Shown here one piece after another: positions 8,337-15,426 of a DNA stretch of 36,649 nt. This DNA comes from Syntrophobacteraceae bacterium (GTDB taxonomy: Bacteria > Desulfobacterota > Syntrophobacteria > Syntrophobacterales > Syntrophobacteraceae). The translations under genes were made by a program, and so were the position numbers. How positions within the stretch are numbered: position 1 is the stretch's first letter; every line of letters starts with the position of its first letter. A model generated the notes under the pieces. It ran no database searches. It was not told where the DNA came from and worked only from the letters and a program-made list of their open reading frames with translations. The stretch is taken from NCBI GenBank assembly GCA_031292215.1, contig JARLHO010000163.1, forward strand, positions 1-36,649. The letters run 5' to 3'.

Positions 8337-8996
8337 ATGATCGAGTTGTATGAATTTCTAACGGGCCCCGCTGTCTGGGTCTCTTTTTCCATTTTCATCG
8401 GCGGCCTCCTGGTGCGGACGATCTACCTGCTCGGCGTGAGCCTGGAGCGGGACAGGGTTTTCTATAACCACGTCGATATGAAATGGGGGCTGCGCTCGAT
8501 TTTTCACTGGCTTGTTCCTCTTGGCAGCCGGTCGCTGAGGGCGCAGCCCGTTTTCGGGATAGCTTCTTTCGTCTTTCACCTCTTTCTTTTTGTCGTGCCG
8601 CTTTTCCTGCAGGCGCACAATATGCTTTTGCACGAGGCATTCGGGGTTTCTCTGCCCTCACTGCCCGAATCCCTGTCGGACATCCTGACGATTGTATTTT
8701 TGGCCGCCGGAGTGATTTTGCTTATAAGAAGGCTGGTGAAACCCGAAGTGCGAATCCTTACTTCGGCGTGGGACTATTTCCTTCTTCTATTCACATGCCT
8801 GCCCTTTGTGACCGGCCTTTTCGCCTACCATCAGATCGGCCCCTACCAGTCGATGCTGATTATTCACATTGTAAGCGCCGAAGCGTTACTCATACTCATC
8901 CCGTTTACCAAGCTCTCCCATGTTGTCCTGTTTTTCTTCTCCCGTGCTTTCATCGGGTTTGAAATGGGAACGCGCCGGGGAGCAAAAACCTGGTAA
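8337..8996 (+). CDS. tmcC: TmcC-like cytochrome b membrane subunit
   Basis: This 219-aa integral membrane protein belongs to the NarI/DsrM/HdrE family. About five hydrophobic helices are visible (near residues 12-32, 73-92, 113-133, 142-165 and 172-200), with histidines in or next to helices suitable for haem b. It would pass electrons between the menaquinone pool and the iron-sulfur subunit encoded next. ATG 8337 has AAAGG upstream. The iron-sulfur and c3 cytochrome genes that follow identify a transmembrane complex of the Tmc type, which in sulfate reducers links periplasmic c3 electrons to the membrane and cytoplasm. Gene order is C-B-A, unlike tmcABCD of Desulfovibrio. Confidence 0.8.
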   Translation: MIELYEFLTGPAVWVSFSIFIGGLLVRTIYLLGVSLERDRVFYNHVDMKWGLRSIFHWLVPLGSRSLRAQPVFGIASFVFHLFLFVVPLFLQAHNMLLHEAFGVSLPSLPESLSDILTIVFLAAGVILLIRRLVKPEVRILTSAWDYFLLLFTCLPFVTGLFAYHQIGPYQSMLIIHIVSAEALLILIPFTKLSHVVLFFFSRAFIGFEMGTRRGAKTW

Positions 8997-9048
8997 AGAC
9001 GCCGGCATTGCCGATATGGTTTCAAGGTCCGACAGGAGTACGGAAAAT

Positions 9049-10356
9049 ATGAGTGAGCAACTTGAAAAACCGGTAAACACGAAGGCGATAAAAGAGCTTT
9101 TGAGCCTCAACGACAGCGCCAGGATAAAGTCCTGGCTGAGCATATGTTCGCGTTGCGGTCTTTGCGCGGAGAGCTGTTTTTTCTATCTTGCCAAGAACAG
9201 GGACCCCAAGTTGTCGCCCGCCTACAAGGTGAAGGCTACCCTGCTCGAAATCTATAAAAGAAAAGGCAACGTCGATCGGGCTTTCCTGCAGAAGTGCCAC
9301 GACATCGCCTGGGGTGAGTGCACCACGTGCAAGCGCTGTTCGCTGTTTTGTCCGTTCGGAATCGATATCGCCACCATGATCTCGACGGTACGTTCCATCT
9401 GCAGCTCGCAGGGCGTCGTTCCGGAGGGGCTGGTGAGGACATCGGCCAATTACCGCGAATCGGGGAACCAGATGGGGATGGCGACCGAGGATTTCGTGGA
9501 AACCTGCACATGGATGGCCGAAGAAGCATGCGATGATGTGCGCGGAGTCGAAATCCCCATAGATAAGGCCGGTGCTCGCATCATGTACACCGTCAATGCC
9601 CGGGAGCCGATGTACTACCCGCAGGACATTTCCATGATGGCCCAGATTTTCACAGTGGCCGGGGAATCCTGGACCGTTCCCAGCACGGGGTGGGATTGCA
9701 CCAATCTGCCGATGTTTGCCGGCGACAAGGCCCTTGCGGGACAGGTAGTCAAGAACATGTACAGTAAGGCGCTTTCCCTCGGTGTCGAGGCCATTGCGAT
9801 AACCGAGTGCGGACATGCTTACCGATCCGCGCGGTTCGAAGGGCCGTATCTGGCCGGCTACCGGGACGGAAATCCGCCTGTTCCGATCATCCACTCGGTG
9901 CGCCTTTTTTACGAATACCTCCGGGACGGCCGGATAAAGATCGACCCGGCAAAGCTCATCGAGGCGCCGGTAACCTACCAGGACCCGTGCAACATCTCCC
10001 GAAACGGCGGACTGTGGCGGGAAGGCCGCGAGATCATACAATACCTGGCCAGGGATTTCCGCGATATGAGCCCCAACTCCGAGTACAACCATTGCTGCGG
10101 TGGGGGCGGCGGCTTTATTCCGATGGGCCCCGAGTTCAAACGAAGGAGAATGGAGTCGGGCAAGGTCAAGGCCGAACAGATCAGGGCCACGGGCACCAAG
10201 ATCGTGATCGCACCCTGCCATAACTGCACGGACCAGATAAACGACCTCAACAAGGAATACCAACTCGGAATCAAGGTGGTTTCCTTTAAGGAACTCATCA
10301 CTGAAATGATGCTTTTGCCCGATCATCTAAAGCCTGTGGAGGCTGAAGAGAAATAG
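9049..10356 (+). CDS. tmcB: TmcB-like HdrD-family iron-sulfur protein
   Basis: This cytoplasmic subunit (435 aa) has two [4Fe-4S] ferredoxin motifs, with cysteines at 33/36/39/43 and 91/94/97/101. Its C-terminal region has CCG domains of the heterodisulfide-reductase type. The second CCG motif is complete (C314, C349-C350 in HCCGGGGGF, C390 and C393 in PCHNC) and should hold a noncubane catalytic cluster. The first is degenerate (GWDCTN, ECGHA). Proteins of this class (HdrD, DsrK, TmcB) act on thiol/disulfide substrates, in sulfate reducers probably DsrC. I chose ATG 9049 because AGGAG lies ten bases upstream; the frame is open to 8920, but that start would overlap tmcC by 77 bases. It is cotranscribed with tmcC (52-base gap) and tmcA. 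Confidence 0.87.
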   Translation: MSEQLEKPVNTKAIKELLSLNDSARIKSWLSICSRCGLCAESCFFYLAKNRDPKLSPAYKVKATLLEIYKRKGNVDRAFLQKCHDIAWGECTTCKRCSLFCPFGIDIATMISTVRSICSSQGVVPEGLVRTSANYRESGNQMGMATEDFVETCTWMAEEACDDVRGVEIPIDKAGARIMYTVNAREPMYYPQDISMMAQIFTVAGESWTVPSTGWDCTNLPMFAGDKALAGQVVKNMYSKALSLGVEAIAITECGHAYRSARFEGPYLAGYRDGNPPVPIIHSVRLFYEYLRDGRIKIDPAKLIEAPVTYQDPCNISRNGGLWREGREIIQYLARDFRDMSPNSEYNHCCGGGGGFIPMGPEFKRRRMESGKVKAEQIRATGTKIVIAPCHNCTDQINDLNKEYQLGIKVVSFKELITEMMLLPDHLKPVEAEEK

Positions 10357-10404
10357 ATTCACGATATCGGAATCGGGGTGGTTCTTACGTTTTGAGGAAT
10401 TTTT

Positions 10405-10773
10405 ATGAGATATCTCTACTTCGTGCTGATCGTTTTAATTTGTGCTCTGTGCTCTCAAACGGCGATGTCGCAGGATGACAGGTTCCTGCTCGATCACAAG
10501 GATTTGGGAAAGCACCAAAGGCCCCTTGTGGAATTCAACCATAAACTGCATTCCCAGGATATCCCGCTGGACTGCGTAAGATGCCACCATGATTTCGATA
10601 AAAACAAAAACAACAAGGGCGGAGAAGGGCAACCGTGCGACTCGTGCCATAAGAGGAAAGCGTCCAAGAAAATAGTTTCCCTGAAGGACGCCTTTCATGA
10701 GCAATGCACGGGCTGCCATAAATCCATGAACAAAGGGCCTGTCACGTGCGGAGGGTGTCACCGCCGCAAGTAG
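10405..10773 (+). CDS. tmcA: Periplasmic tetraheme cytochrome c3 (TmcA-like)
   Basis: This 122-aa precursor has a Sec signal peptide (residues 1 to about 22, ending TAMSQ). Four CxxCH haem-binding motifs are at 57-61, 78-82, 101-105 and 115-119, with extra histidines (NHKLH, CHH) for bis-His ligation, as in class III cytochromes. Type II c3 (TmcA) takes electrons from periplasmic hydrogenases or formate dehydrogenases, usually via type I c3, and feeds the Tmc membrane complex. It follows tmcB by 48 bases, and the three genes form a complete minimal Tmc set. I see no tmcD; the next gene encodes a DsrC-family protein instead. Confidence 0.88.
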   Translation: MRYLYFVLIVLICALCSQTAMSQDDRFLLDHKDLGKHQRPLVEFNHKLHSQDIPLDCVRCHHDFDKNKNNKGGEGQPCDSCHKRKASKKIVSLKDAFHEQCTGCHKSMNKGPVTCGGCHRRK

Positions 10774-10944
10774 CGTTTTTTTCGTCTTAAGGCCTTAGGA
10801 TTTTGAGCGCCTTCGTGGTTACATAATGGCTGTTCGCGCCTCTGGAATTGGAGTATTTTATTGCCGGGGCCGATTAAAGAAATCGCCGTGGCGGCGTAAT
10901 GTACCGATTTCCTCGCATTTAACGGGCAGTGACAGGAGGGCAGG

Positions 10945-11604
10945 ATGCAGATCGTTGAATTAGTTGGAAAAAGCTACAAAATAGATGCCGATGAGTTCCT
11001 GCTCGACTCCAATCAGTGGGATGCTGATTTTGCCGAGGAAATGGCCCGGCGAAACGGCATGGCGGAAGGACTTTCCGCTTCTCATTGGCGTGTTTTGAAC
11101 TGCATCAGGGATTATTTTTCAAAAGAGGGCACCTGTCCAACCGCTTTTGACATCTGTAAGGCGTGCGGCCTGAGTTTGGCTCAATTGGCCAACCTTTTCC
11201 CGATGGATAACAAGCGGAGCGCCTATAAAATCGCAGGAATACCCTACTTTAGCCAGTATCCCGCCTACGTCAAGTGTACCGGCCGAAAGAACCCCATCCA
11301 GGAGAGGGTATACAGAATCGACATAGAGGGGTTTCTTGTCGATCCCGACGAATGGGACTGCGACTACGTCATATTCAGAATGCGCGACATGAACATCCCG
11401 GAGGCCTCCGACCTCCATTTCGACGTCATTCAGTTTCTGCGCAAACAATATTATGCCGCCGGTCGGATACCGACCGTTGAGCAGATCTGCGCGGCAAACG
11501 AGATTGACACCGAAGATTTCGGAGCGCTTTTCCCGGGCGACTTTTACCGCGCGGCGATAAAGGTCGCGGGATTGCGACCCGCTGCTCCCGGGGTCGGCAA
11601 TTAA
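10945..11604 (+). CDS. Tandem two-domain DsrC/TusE-like protein lacking the redox cysteines
   Basis: The 219-aa product is two DsrC/TusE-like domains in series (about 1-112 and 118-219). Each repeats the family pattern: a short beta start, (E/D)GFL or DEFLLD, a D/N-x-W acidic stretch (NQWDADF; DEWDCDY), a W/H-x-V-x-(N/Q)-x-(I/L)-R-(D/K) helix (HWRVLNCIRDYF; HFDVIQFLRKQYY), a LFP motif and a terminal (K/R)(S/A)AxK(I/V)AG. In catalytic DsrC the x in the last motif is the penultimate redox cysteine; here it is Tyr94 in domain 1 and Ile205 in domain 2. The C-terminal GCV cysteine is absent, the protein ending PGVGN. Domain 1 has C111 and several other cysteines. AGGAGG precedes the ATG by five bases. 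Its position after tmcCBA suggests a regulatory or adaptor partner of the complex. The fold assignment rests on motif reading only. Confidence 0.75.
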   Translation: MQIVELVGKSYKIDADEFLLDSNQWDADFAEEMARRNGMAEGLSASHWRVLNCIRDYFSKEGTCPTAFDICKACGLSLAQLANLFPMDNKRSAYKIAGIPYFSQYPAYVKCTGRKNPIQERVYRIDIEGFLVDPDEWDCDYVIFRMRDMNIPEASDLHFDVIQFLRKQYYAAGRIPTVEQICAANEIDTEDFGALFPGDFYRAAIKVAGLRPAAPGVGN

Positions 11605-11775
11605 GGGGGGACATGGCCTTGGGGCGGGCTATCGGCCGGTTTGATTGGAAATAGCGATACCTCCCGATGCACGGCATGGAAGTCATTGCGTCATTTCCAC
11701 CACCTTGTCGGCATATAGGGGAACTCATCGCCGTCGAATTTTCCATAAACAATCCCCCATTTCGGCCATCCTTGC

Positions 11776-11963
11776 TTAGGGCTTGTCCGTAAATAAAACC
11801 TTTGTGCTTGCATCCGGCTTTTGGCCTGCTTTGGCCGCTCCTCAATCACAAAATCCCGGGGCGAAAGCTCTGCTACGCCTGCGGTTTTGCTCAATCGTCG
11901 CGACCAAATCAGCCTCAAAATCCGGCGCAATCCCTAAAAGGTTTATTTACGGACAAGCCCTTA
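11776..11963. mobile_element. MITE-like element, 182 bp, with 23-24 bp terminal inverted repeats
   Basis: The left end begins GGGCTTGTCCGTAAATAA (11779 on, arm to 11802) and the right end is its reverse complement (11938-11960, ending TTATTTACGGACAAGCCC), differing by one A in a homopolymer. The element is flanked on both sides by TTA (11776-11778 and 11961-11963), a likely 3-bp target duplication. The interior of about 135 bases encodes no transposase, so it would be a non-autonomous derivative of an insertion sequence with matching ends. Confidence 0.78.
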
Positions 11964-12194
11964 ATCGATCAATCGCGGTAAAACCCATCTTTTCCATGGT
12001 GAAATCCCTCGGTCCGTACCTGCCCTTCCGTTTTATCCGGGATGAGCGAATCGTTTGAAAACGATCAAGATATCGGAGCCGCATCGACAAGACCTCGTAT
12101 CCGGCGGAAGTTTTTGGGGCGGCAATTGTTATCCGGGAAATGGAGAAAACAAAAAAATTGCACGATGCGACGAGTAGAGAGCGTACAGCCATTA

Positions 12195-12208
12195 TTCATT
12201 ATAATGAA
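12195..12208 (+). promoter_or_regulatory. Palindrome overlapping a TATAAT upstream of the CoA ligase
   Basis: A perfect 14-base palindrome TTCATTATAATGAA contains TATAAT (12200-12205) at its centre. A second dyad, TATTCA-N6-TGAATA, lies at 12300-12317. Both share TTCA/TGAA half-sites. They could be operators for a regulator of the benzoate-CoA ligase gene. No good -35 is placed for the TATAAT. Confidence 0.35.
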
Positions 12209-12419
12209 AAGGCCCCAGGGAAAATTTATCAAATTGAAAAATAATCACTCATGTTTTCACCATTTTGATTTAAAAAAGTTATTTTTCGGGCTATTTGTAT
12301 ATTCACTGAAATGAATAGGGTTTTTTGGGTTTATCAGCGGGCGGTTCTTAACTCGCTGCGCTTTGCCGCCCGGGGTACGGGTCGTTTTGGGAAAGTGATG
12401 ACTTGAGCAAAAAGGAGAA

Positions 12420-13970
12420 ATGATGCAGGTTGAGTTGAACCTCCCCGAGTTGTTTAATGCCGCCGAGTATTTTATCGATCGCAATGTTTTAGAGGGCCGC
12501 GGGGACAAAGTGGCGGTTCTTTGCCAAGATCGCGCCACTACCTACTCGCAGCTCCAGTCCGGAATGAACCGGGTCGGCAATGGGCTAAAAAGCCTTCTGG
12601 TAAGAATGGAGGAACGTGTCGCGCTCCTTTTGCCCGATACCGAGATATTCCCGCAGTGTTTTTTCGGGGCCATTAAGATCGGCGCCGTGCCTATCTGCTT
12701 AAATACGTTGATGCGGCCAAAGGACTATCTCTATTTCCTAAACGACAGCCGCGCCAGGGTCCTTATCGTTGATATCAGCCTGCTTCCGGCGATCGAGGAG
12801 GTGAGGAAAAATTTCCAATTCGTCGAGCACATTGTCGTAGTTAATGCTCCGGCCTCCGAGGGGACGATCTCTTTTTCCGACCTGGTCAACGGGCAACCCG
12901 GCGAACTGCAAACCGCTCCCACCACTCGCGACGACGCATGTTTCTGGCTCTACAGTTCGGGTTCGACCGGGCAGCCCAAGGGGACCATTCACCTTCAGCA
13001 CGACATGGTCTACTGCGCGGAGACCTGCGGCAAACAGGTTTTACAGATTCGGGAAGATGACATCTGCTTTTCGGCGGCCAAGCTCTTTTTTGCCTACGGT
13101 CTGGGAAATAATCTCTACTATCCGTTCAGCGTGGGGGCAACTGCGGTATACCTGCCCGATCGTCCCCTGCCCAGCGCGGTCTACGAAACCATCCGCCGCT
13201 ACAGGCCCACCGTATTTTTCTGCGTTCCGACATTGTACAACAGCATGCTGCAGGAAGAGGGCGATCTGACAGGGGTCCGGGTCTGCGTATCGGCAGGAGA
13301 ACCGCTGCCGGCAGACATCCTCAAACGCTGGGTAGAAAAATACGGGGTCCAGGTACTCGACGGCATCGGTTCGACCGAAGGTTGCCAGACCTTTATTTCC
13401 AACCGGCTAGGCGATGTCAGGCCCGGAAGTTCGGGCAAGGTAGTCCCCGGCTACGAAGCGCGCATAGTCGATGAAAACCTCCAGGATGTACCCTATGGCG
13501 AGATCGGCACACTTCTGATTAAGGGCGACAGCGTTGCCTCCGGGTACTGGAACAAGCACGAAAAAACCAAAAAGACCATGCTCGGGGAATGGCTAAATAC
13601 CGATGATAAGTACTACCGGGACGAAGAGGGCTACTACTACAATGTCGGCCGAGCCAACGACATGCTAAAGGTTGGAGGCATCTGGGTGTCGCCAATAGAG
13701 GTCGAGGCGTGCCTTATAAAGCATGAGGCGGTTCTCGAATGCGCCGTGGTGGGACACCCCGACCCGGAAAGGCTCATAAAGCCCAAGGCATTCATCGTGC
13801 TCGGCGCCGGCTACACGGCCTCCCCGGAGCTGGAAAAGGAACTAAAGGAGTATGTAAAAAAGACCCTGGCCCATTATAAGTATCCTCGCTGGATCCAATT
13901 TGTCGAGGAGTTGCCAAAGACTGCGACCGGCAAGATCAAGAGATTCGAGCTAAGACAAACGACCGATTAG
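12420..13970 (+). CDS. Benzoate-CoA ligase family AMP-forming enzyme
   Basis: This 516-aa ANL-superfamily adenylate-forming ligase activates an aromatic acid with ATP and CoA. The P-loop YSSGSTGQPKG begins at residue 178 and is followed by TIHLQHDM, a benzoate-CoA-ligase hallmark. Other motifs are AKLFFAYGLGN, CVSAGEPLP, DGIGSTEG, the hinge region around NVGRANDMLKVGG and the C-terminal catalytic Lys in PKTATGKIKR. It most resembles BadA/BclA; benzoate, 4-hydroxybenzoate or a related acid are all possible substrates. The 4-hydroxybenzoyl-CoA-reductase-like operon 6 kb away supports use of hydroxylated benzoates. AAGGAG lies just upstream, with two adjacent ATG codons (12420 and 12423); either may be used. 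The gene stands alone, separated by a hairpin from the convergent channel gene. Confidence 0.88.
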   Translation: MMQVELNLPELFNAAEYFIDRNVLEGRGDKVAVLCQDRATTYSQLQSGMNRVGNGLKSLLVRMEERVALLLPDTEIFPQCFFGAIKIGAVPICLNTLMRPKDYLYFLNDSRARVLIVDISLLPAIEEVRKNFQFVEHIVVVNAPASEGTISFSDLVNGQPGELQTAPTTRDDACFWLYSSGSTGQPKGTIHLQHDMVYCAETCGKQVLQIREDDICFSAAKLFFAYGLGNNLYYPFSVGATAVYLPDRPLPSAVYETIRRYRPTVFFCVPTLYNSMLQEEGDLTGVRVCVSAGEPLPADILKRWVEKYGVQVLDGIGSTEGCQTFISNRLGDVRPGSSGKVVPGYEARIVDENLQDVPYGEIGTLLIKGDSVASGYWNKHEKTKKTMLGEWLNTDDKYYRDEEGYYYNVGRANDMLKVGGIWVSPIEVEACLIKHEAVLECAVVGHPDPERLIKPKAFIVLGAGYTASPELEKELKEYVKKTLAHYKYPRWIQFVEELPKTATGKIKRFELRQTTD

Positions 13971-13995
13971 GGACTAAAAAAATCGCAAATGTCAA

Positions 13996-14025
13996 GGGTG
14001 GACCGGGCCAAGGCCTGGCCCACCC
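13996..14025. terminator. Hairpin between convergent ligase and channel genes
   Basis: GGGCCA (14005-14010) pairs with TGGCCC (14016-14021), and an outer GGGTGG/CCACCC pairing (13996-14001 with 14020-14025) is an alternative. It lies 26 bases after the ligase stop and 6 bases beyond the channel stop. No adjacent T-tract is present on the plus side; on the minus side a T7 run comes about 12 bases later. Confidence 0.35.
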
Positions 14026-14030
14026 GGAGC

Positions 14031-15416
14031 TCAATTGAGGTTGAAAAACCTCTTTAGACGCTCAAGAAATTTGCCTTCCTCCACCTTTATCTCTTCGTGT
14101 TTTCGGACCAGCCCGGCATGATGTTTCAGACCGGCAAGCCGCTCGGTTACCGTTTTGCTAAAGGCCTCGGCAAGCCTCGAGTTTTCTGTAAGCAGCTTCT
14201 GGATGGTCGTCTTGTTTATCTCCAGGACTTCGGACTCCTCAACGGCGATCACATCGGCAGATCTGGGCTCACCGGAAAAAAGCGACATCTCTCCGAAAAC
14301 CCCCCCCGCGTTTAGCACGGCAACGGTCGAATGGTCCCCGGACACCCGCACCTCGGCTTTGCCCCGGCCGATTACGAACATCGAATCCCCGGCCTGGCCG
14401 CCTCGCACCATGTACTCTCCGGGAGCAAAGAGCCGCACGGGGCTAAGGGTCAAAAGCGCCTCCTTTTCAACCGGTGTCAGCGGCTGGAATATGTCGATCC
14501 CCTCGATTGCGCACCGGTAGTCGACACAAAGAGTATTTTGCGGACCTTCGGGTTTTATCTTTTCGAGCAGGACGCGCCGGGTGGGGAAAGGCATGTCGAT
14601 ATTTTCCCGGTAGAAGGCGTACCACAGCCTCTCTCTAATTGTCGCACTGGTGGCGCTCACCGTCATGTAGTCCTTGGTCCAATAGAAGGCCTCATAATCG
14701 AGGCTCGATTCGCCAAAGCCGGTTATGCGGACCCGGGGCTCGACTTCATAGGAAACCTCGGGTAGACCTTGGAGCGCACTTTTTGCGACATTTATGACGG
14801 TTTGGGGAGAAACCGAACACGTTGCCGAAAAAGGGACCGCATGGCGGTGAAGGCCCTCGTAGGCAAACACCTCTATCGGCTCTTTGGCCAGAAGACTATT
14901 GGGGAATATCAAAAGCGAGCTGTCGTTTGTGCGCAGAGTCGTCGTGCGCCAGCTAACACTTTGGACCTCTCCCGCACGGTCGCGGAACCTGATGCTGTCC
15001 TTAATTTTAAAGGGCTGTTCGATGTGCAGGGAGGCCCCGGCGAAAAAATTTCCGAGGGTATCCTGCAAGGCAAATCCGACTACCACCGAAACGGCGGCCG
15101 AGGTGGCGACAAGGCCGGTCACATCGTATTTTAGCACGAGGCCCATCAGGAGCATGAAAAGCGTTGAATAGGAGACCAGCGAAAACATGATCTTCAGTAG
15201 GCCGGGAGCTTCCCGCCCGGTGCGTTTGAGATACAGGCCGTCAAAAAAAAGGCGGCTGCACCATCGAATGATCGTCATGCCAAGAAGAGCGTAGCAAAAC
15301 GCGAGTATATCCCTCAAAATGTCTGCGTGGATCGGACCCGGCGCCCAGGCCCTGAGGGCGAAGTAGAGGGAAAAGCTTACCAGTGTGGCTGCAGCGGGTC
15401 GGATTATATGCTTCAT
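14031..15416 (-). CDS. MscS-family channel with C-terminal cyclic-nucleotide-binding domain
   Basis: This 461-aa inner-membrane channel resembles bacterial cyclic-nucleotide-gated MscS homologues (bCNG). Helices are visible near residues 5-25, 36-55 and 75-98. The MscS pore helix region (ATSAAVSVVVGFALQDTLGN, about 107-126) and the beta domain (RDRAGEVQSVSWRTTTLR) follow. Residues about 310-430 form a cNMP-binding fold: FAPGEYMVRGGQAGDSMFVI and the phosphate-binding cassette FGEMSLFSGEPRSADV, which has the Glu and Arg needed to bind cAMP or cGMP. The end is a charged coiled-coil-like tail. The upstream gene, only 10 bases away, encodes a nucleotide cyclase, so the channel is probably opened or closed by the product of its operon neighbour. 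Confidence 0.9.
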   Translation of the reverse strand: MKHIIRPAAATLVSFSLYFALRAWAPGPIHADILRDILAFCYALLGMTIIRWCSRLFFDGLYLKRTGREAPGLLKIMFSLVSYSTLFMLLMGLVLKYDVTGLVATSAAVSVVVGFALQDTLGNFFAGASLHIEQPFKIKDSIRFRDRAGEVQSVSWRTTTLRTNDSSLLIFPNSLLAKEPIEVFAYEGLHRHAVPFSATCSVSPQTVINVAKSALQGLPEVSYEVEPRVRITGFGESSLDYEAFYWTKDYMTVSATSATIRERLWYAFYRENIDMPFPTRRVLLEKIKPEGPQNTLCVDYRCAIEGIDIFQPLTPVEKEALLTLSPVRLFAPGEYMVRGGQAGDSMFVIGRGKAEVRVSGDHSTVAVLNAGGVFGEMSLFSGEPRSADVIAVEESEVLEINKTTIQKLLTENSRLAEAFSKTVTERLAGLKHHAGLVRKHEEIKVEEGKFLERLKRFFNLN

Positions 15417-15426
15417 TGGAGCGTCC

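Larger units (their letters stand above)
11605..12419. other. Intergenic region with MITE-like element and AT-rich promoter zone
   Basis: No gene is supported. The left part (11605-11775) has open minus-strand frames but no recognisable protein. An inverted-repeat element occupies 11776-11963. From about 12130 to 12330 the DNA turns markedly AT-rich and contains two dyads upstream of the CoA ligase (12195-12208 and 12300-12317). Confidence 0.55.

Noticed and set aside
8920-9048. Upstream extension of tmcB to an ATG at 8920
   Set aside because: It would overlap tmcC by 77 bases; ATG 9049 has AGGAG at the right distance and the protein's family similarity begins after it.
9022-10326. 434-aa open frame antisense to tmcB
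   Set aside because: It lies wholly opposite a gene with complete iron-sulfur motifs; its own translation has no recognisable domain and reflects GC-rich codon bias.
11783-12058. 91-aa frame starting inside the MITE-like element
   Set aside because: It begins in the terminal inverted repeat and crosses the element's other end, with no recognisable protein and no ribosome-binding site.
12042-12314. 90-aa frame in the AT-rich zone before the CoA ligase
   Set aside because: It is Lys/Phe/Asn-rich simply because the DNA is AT-rich; no ribosome-binding site or domain is seen.
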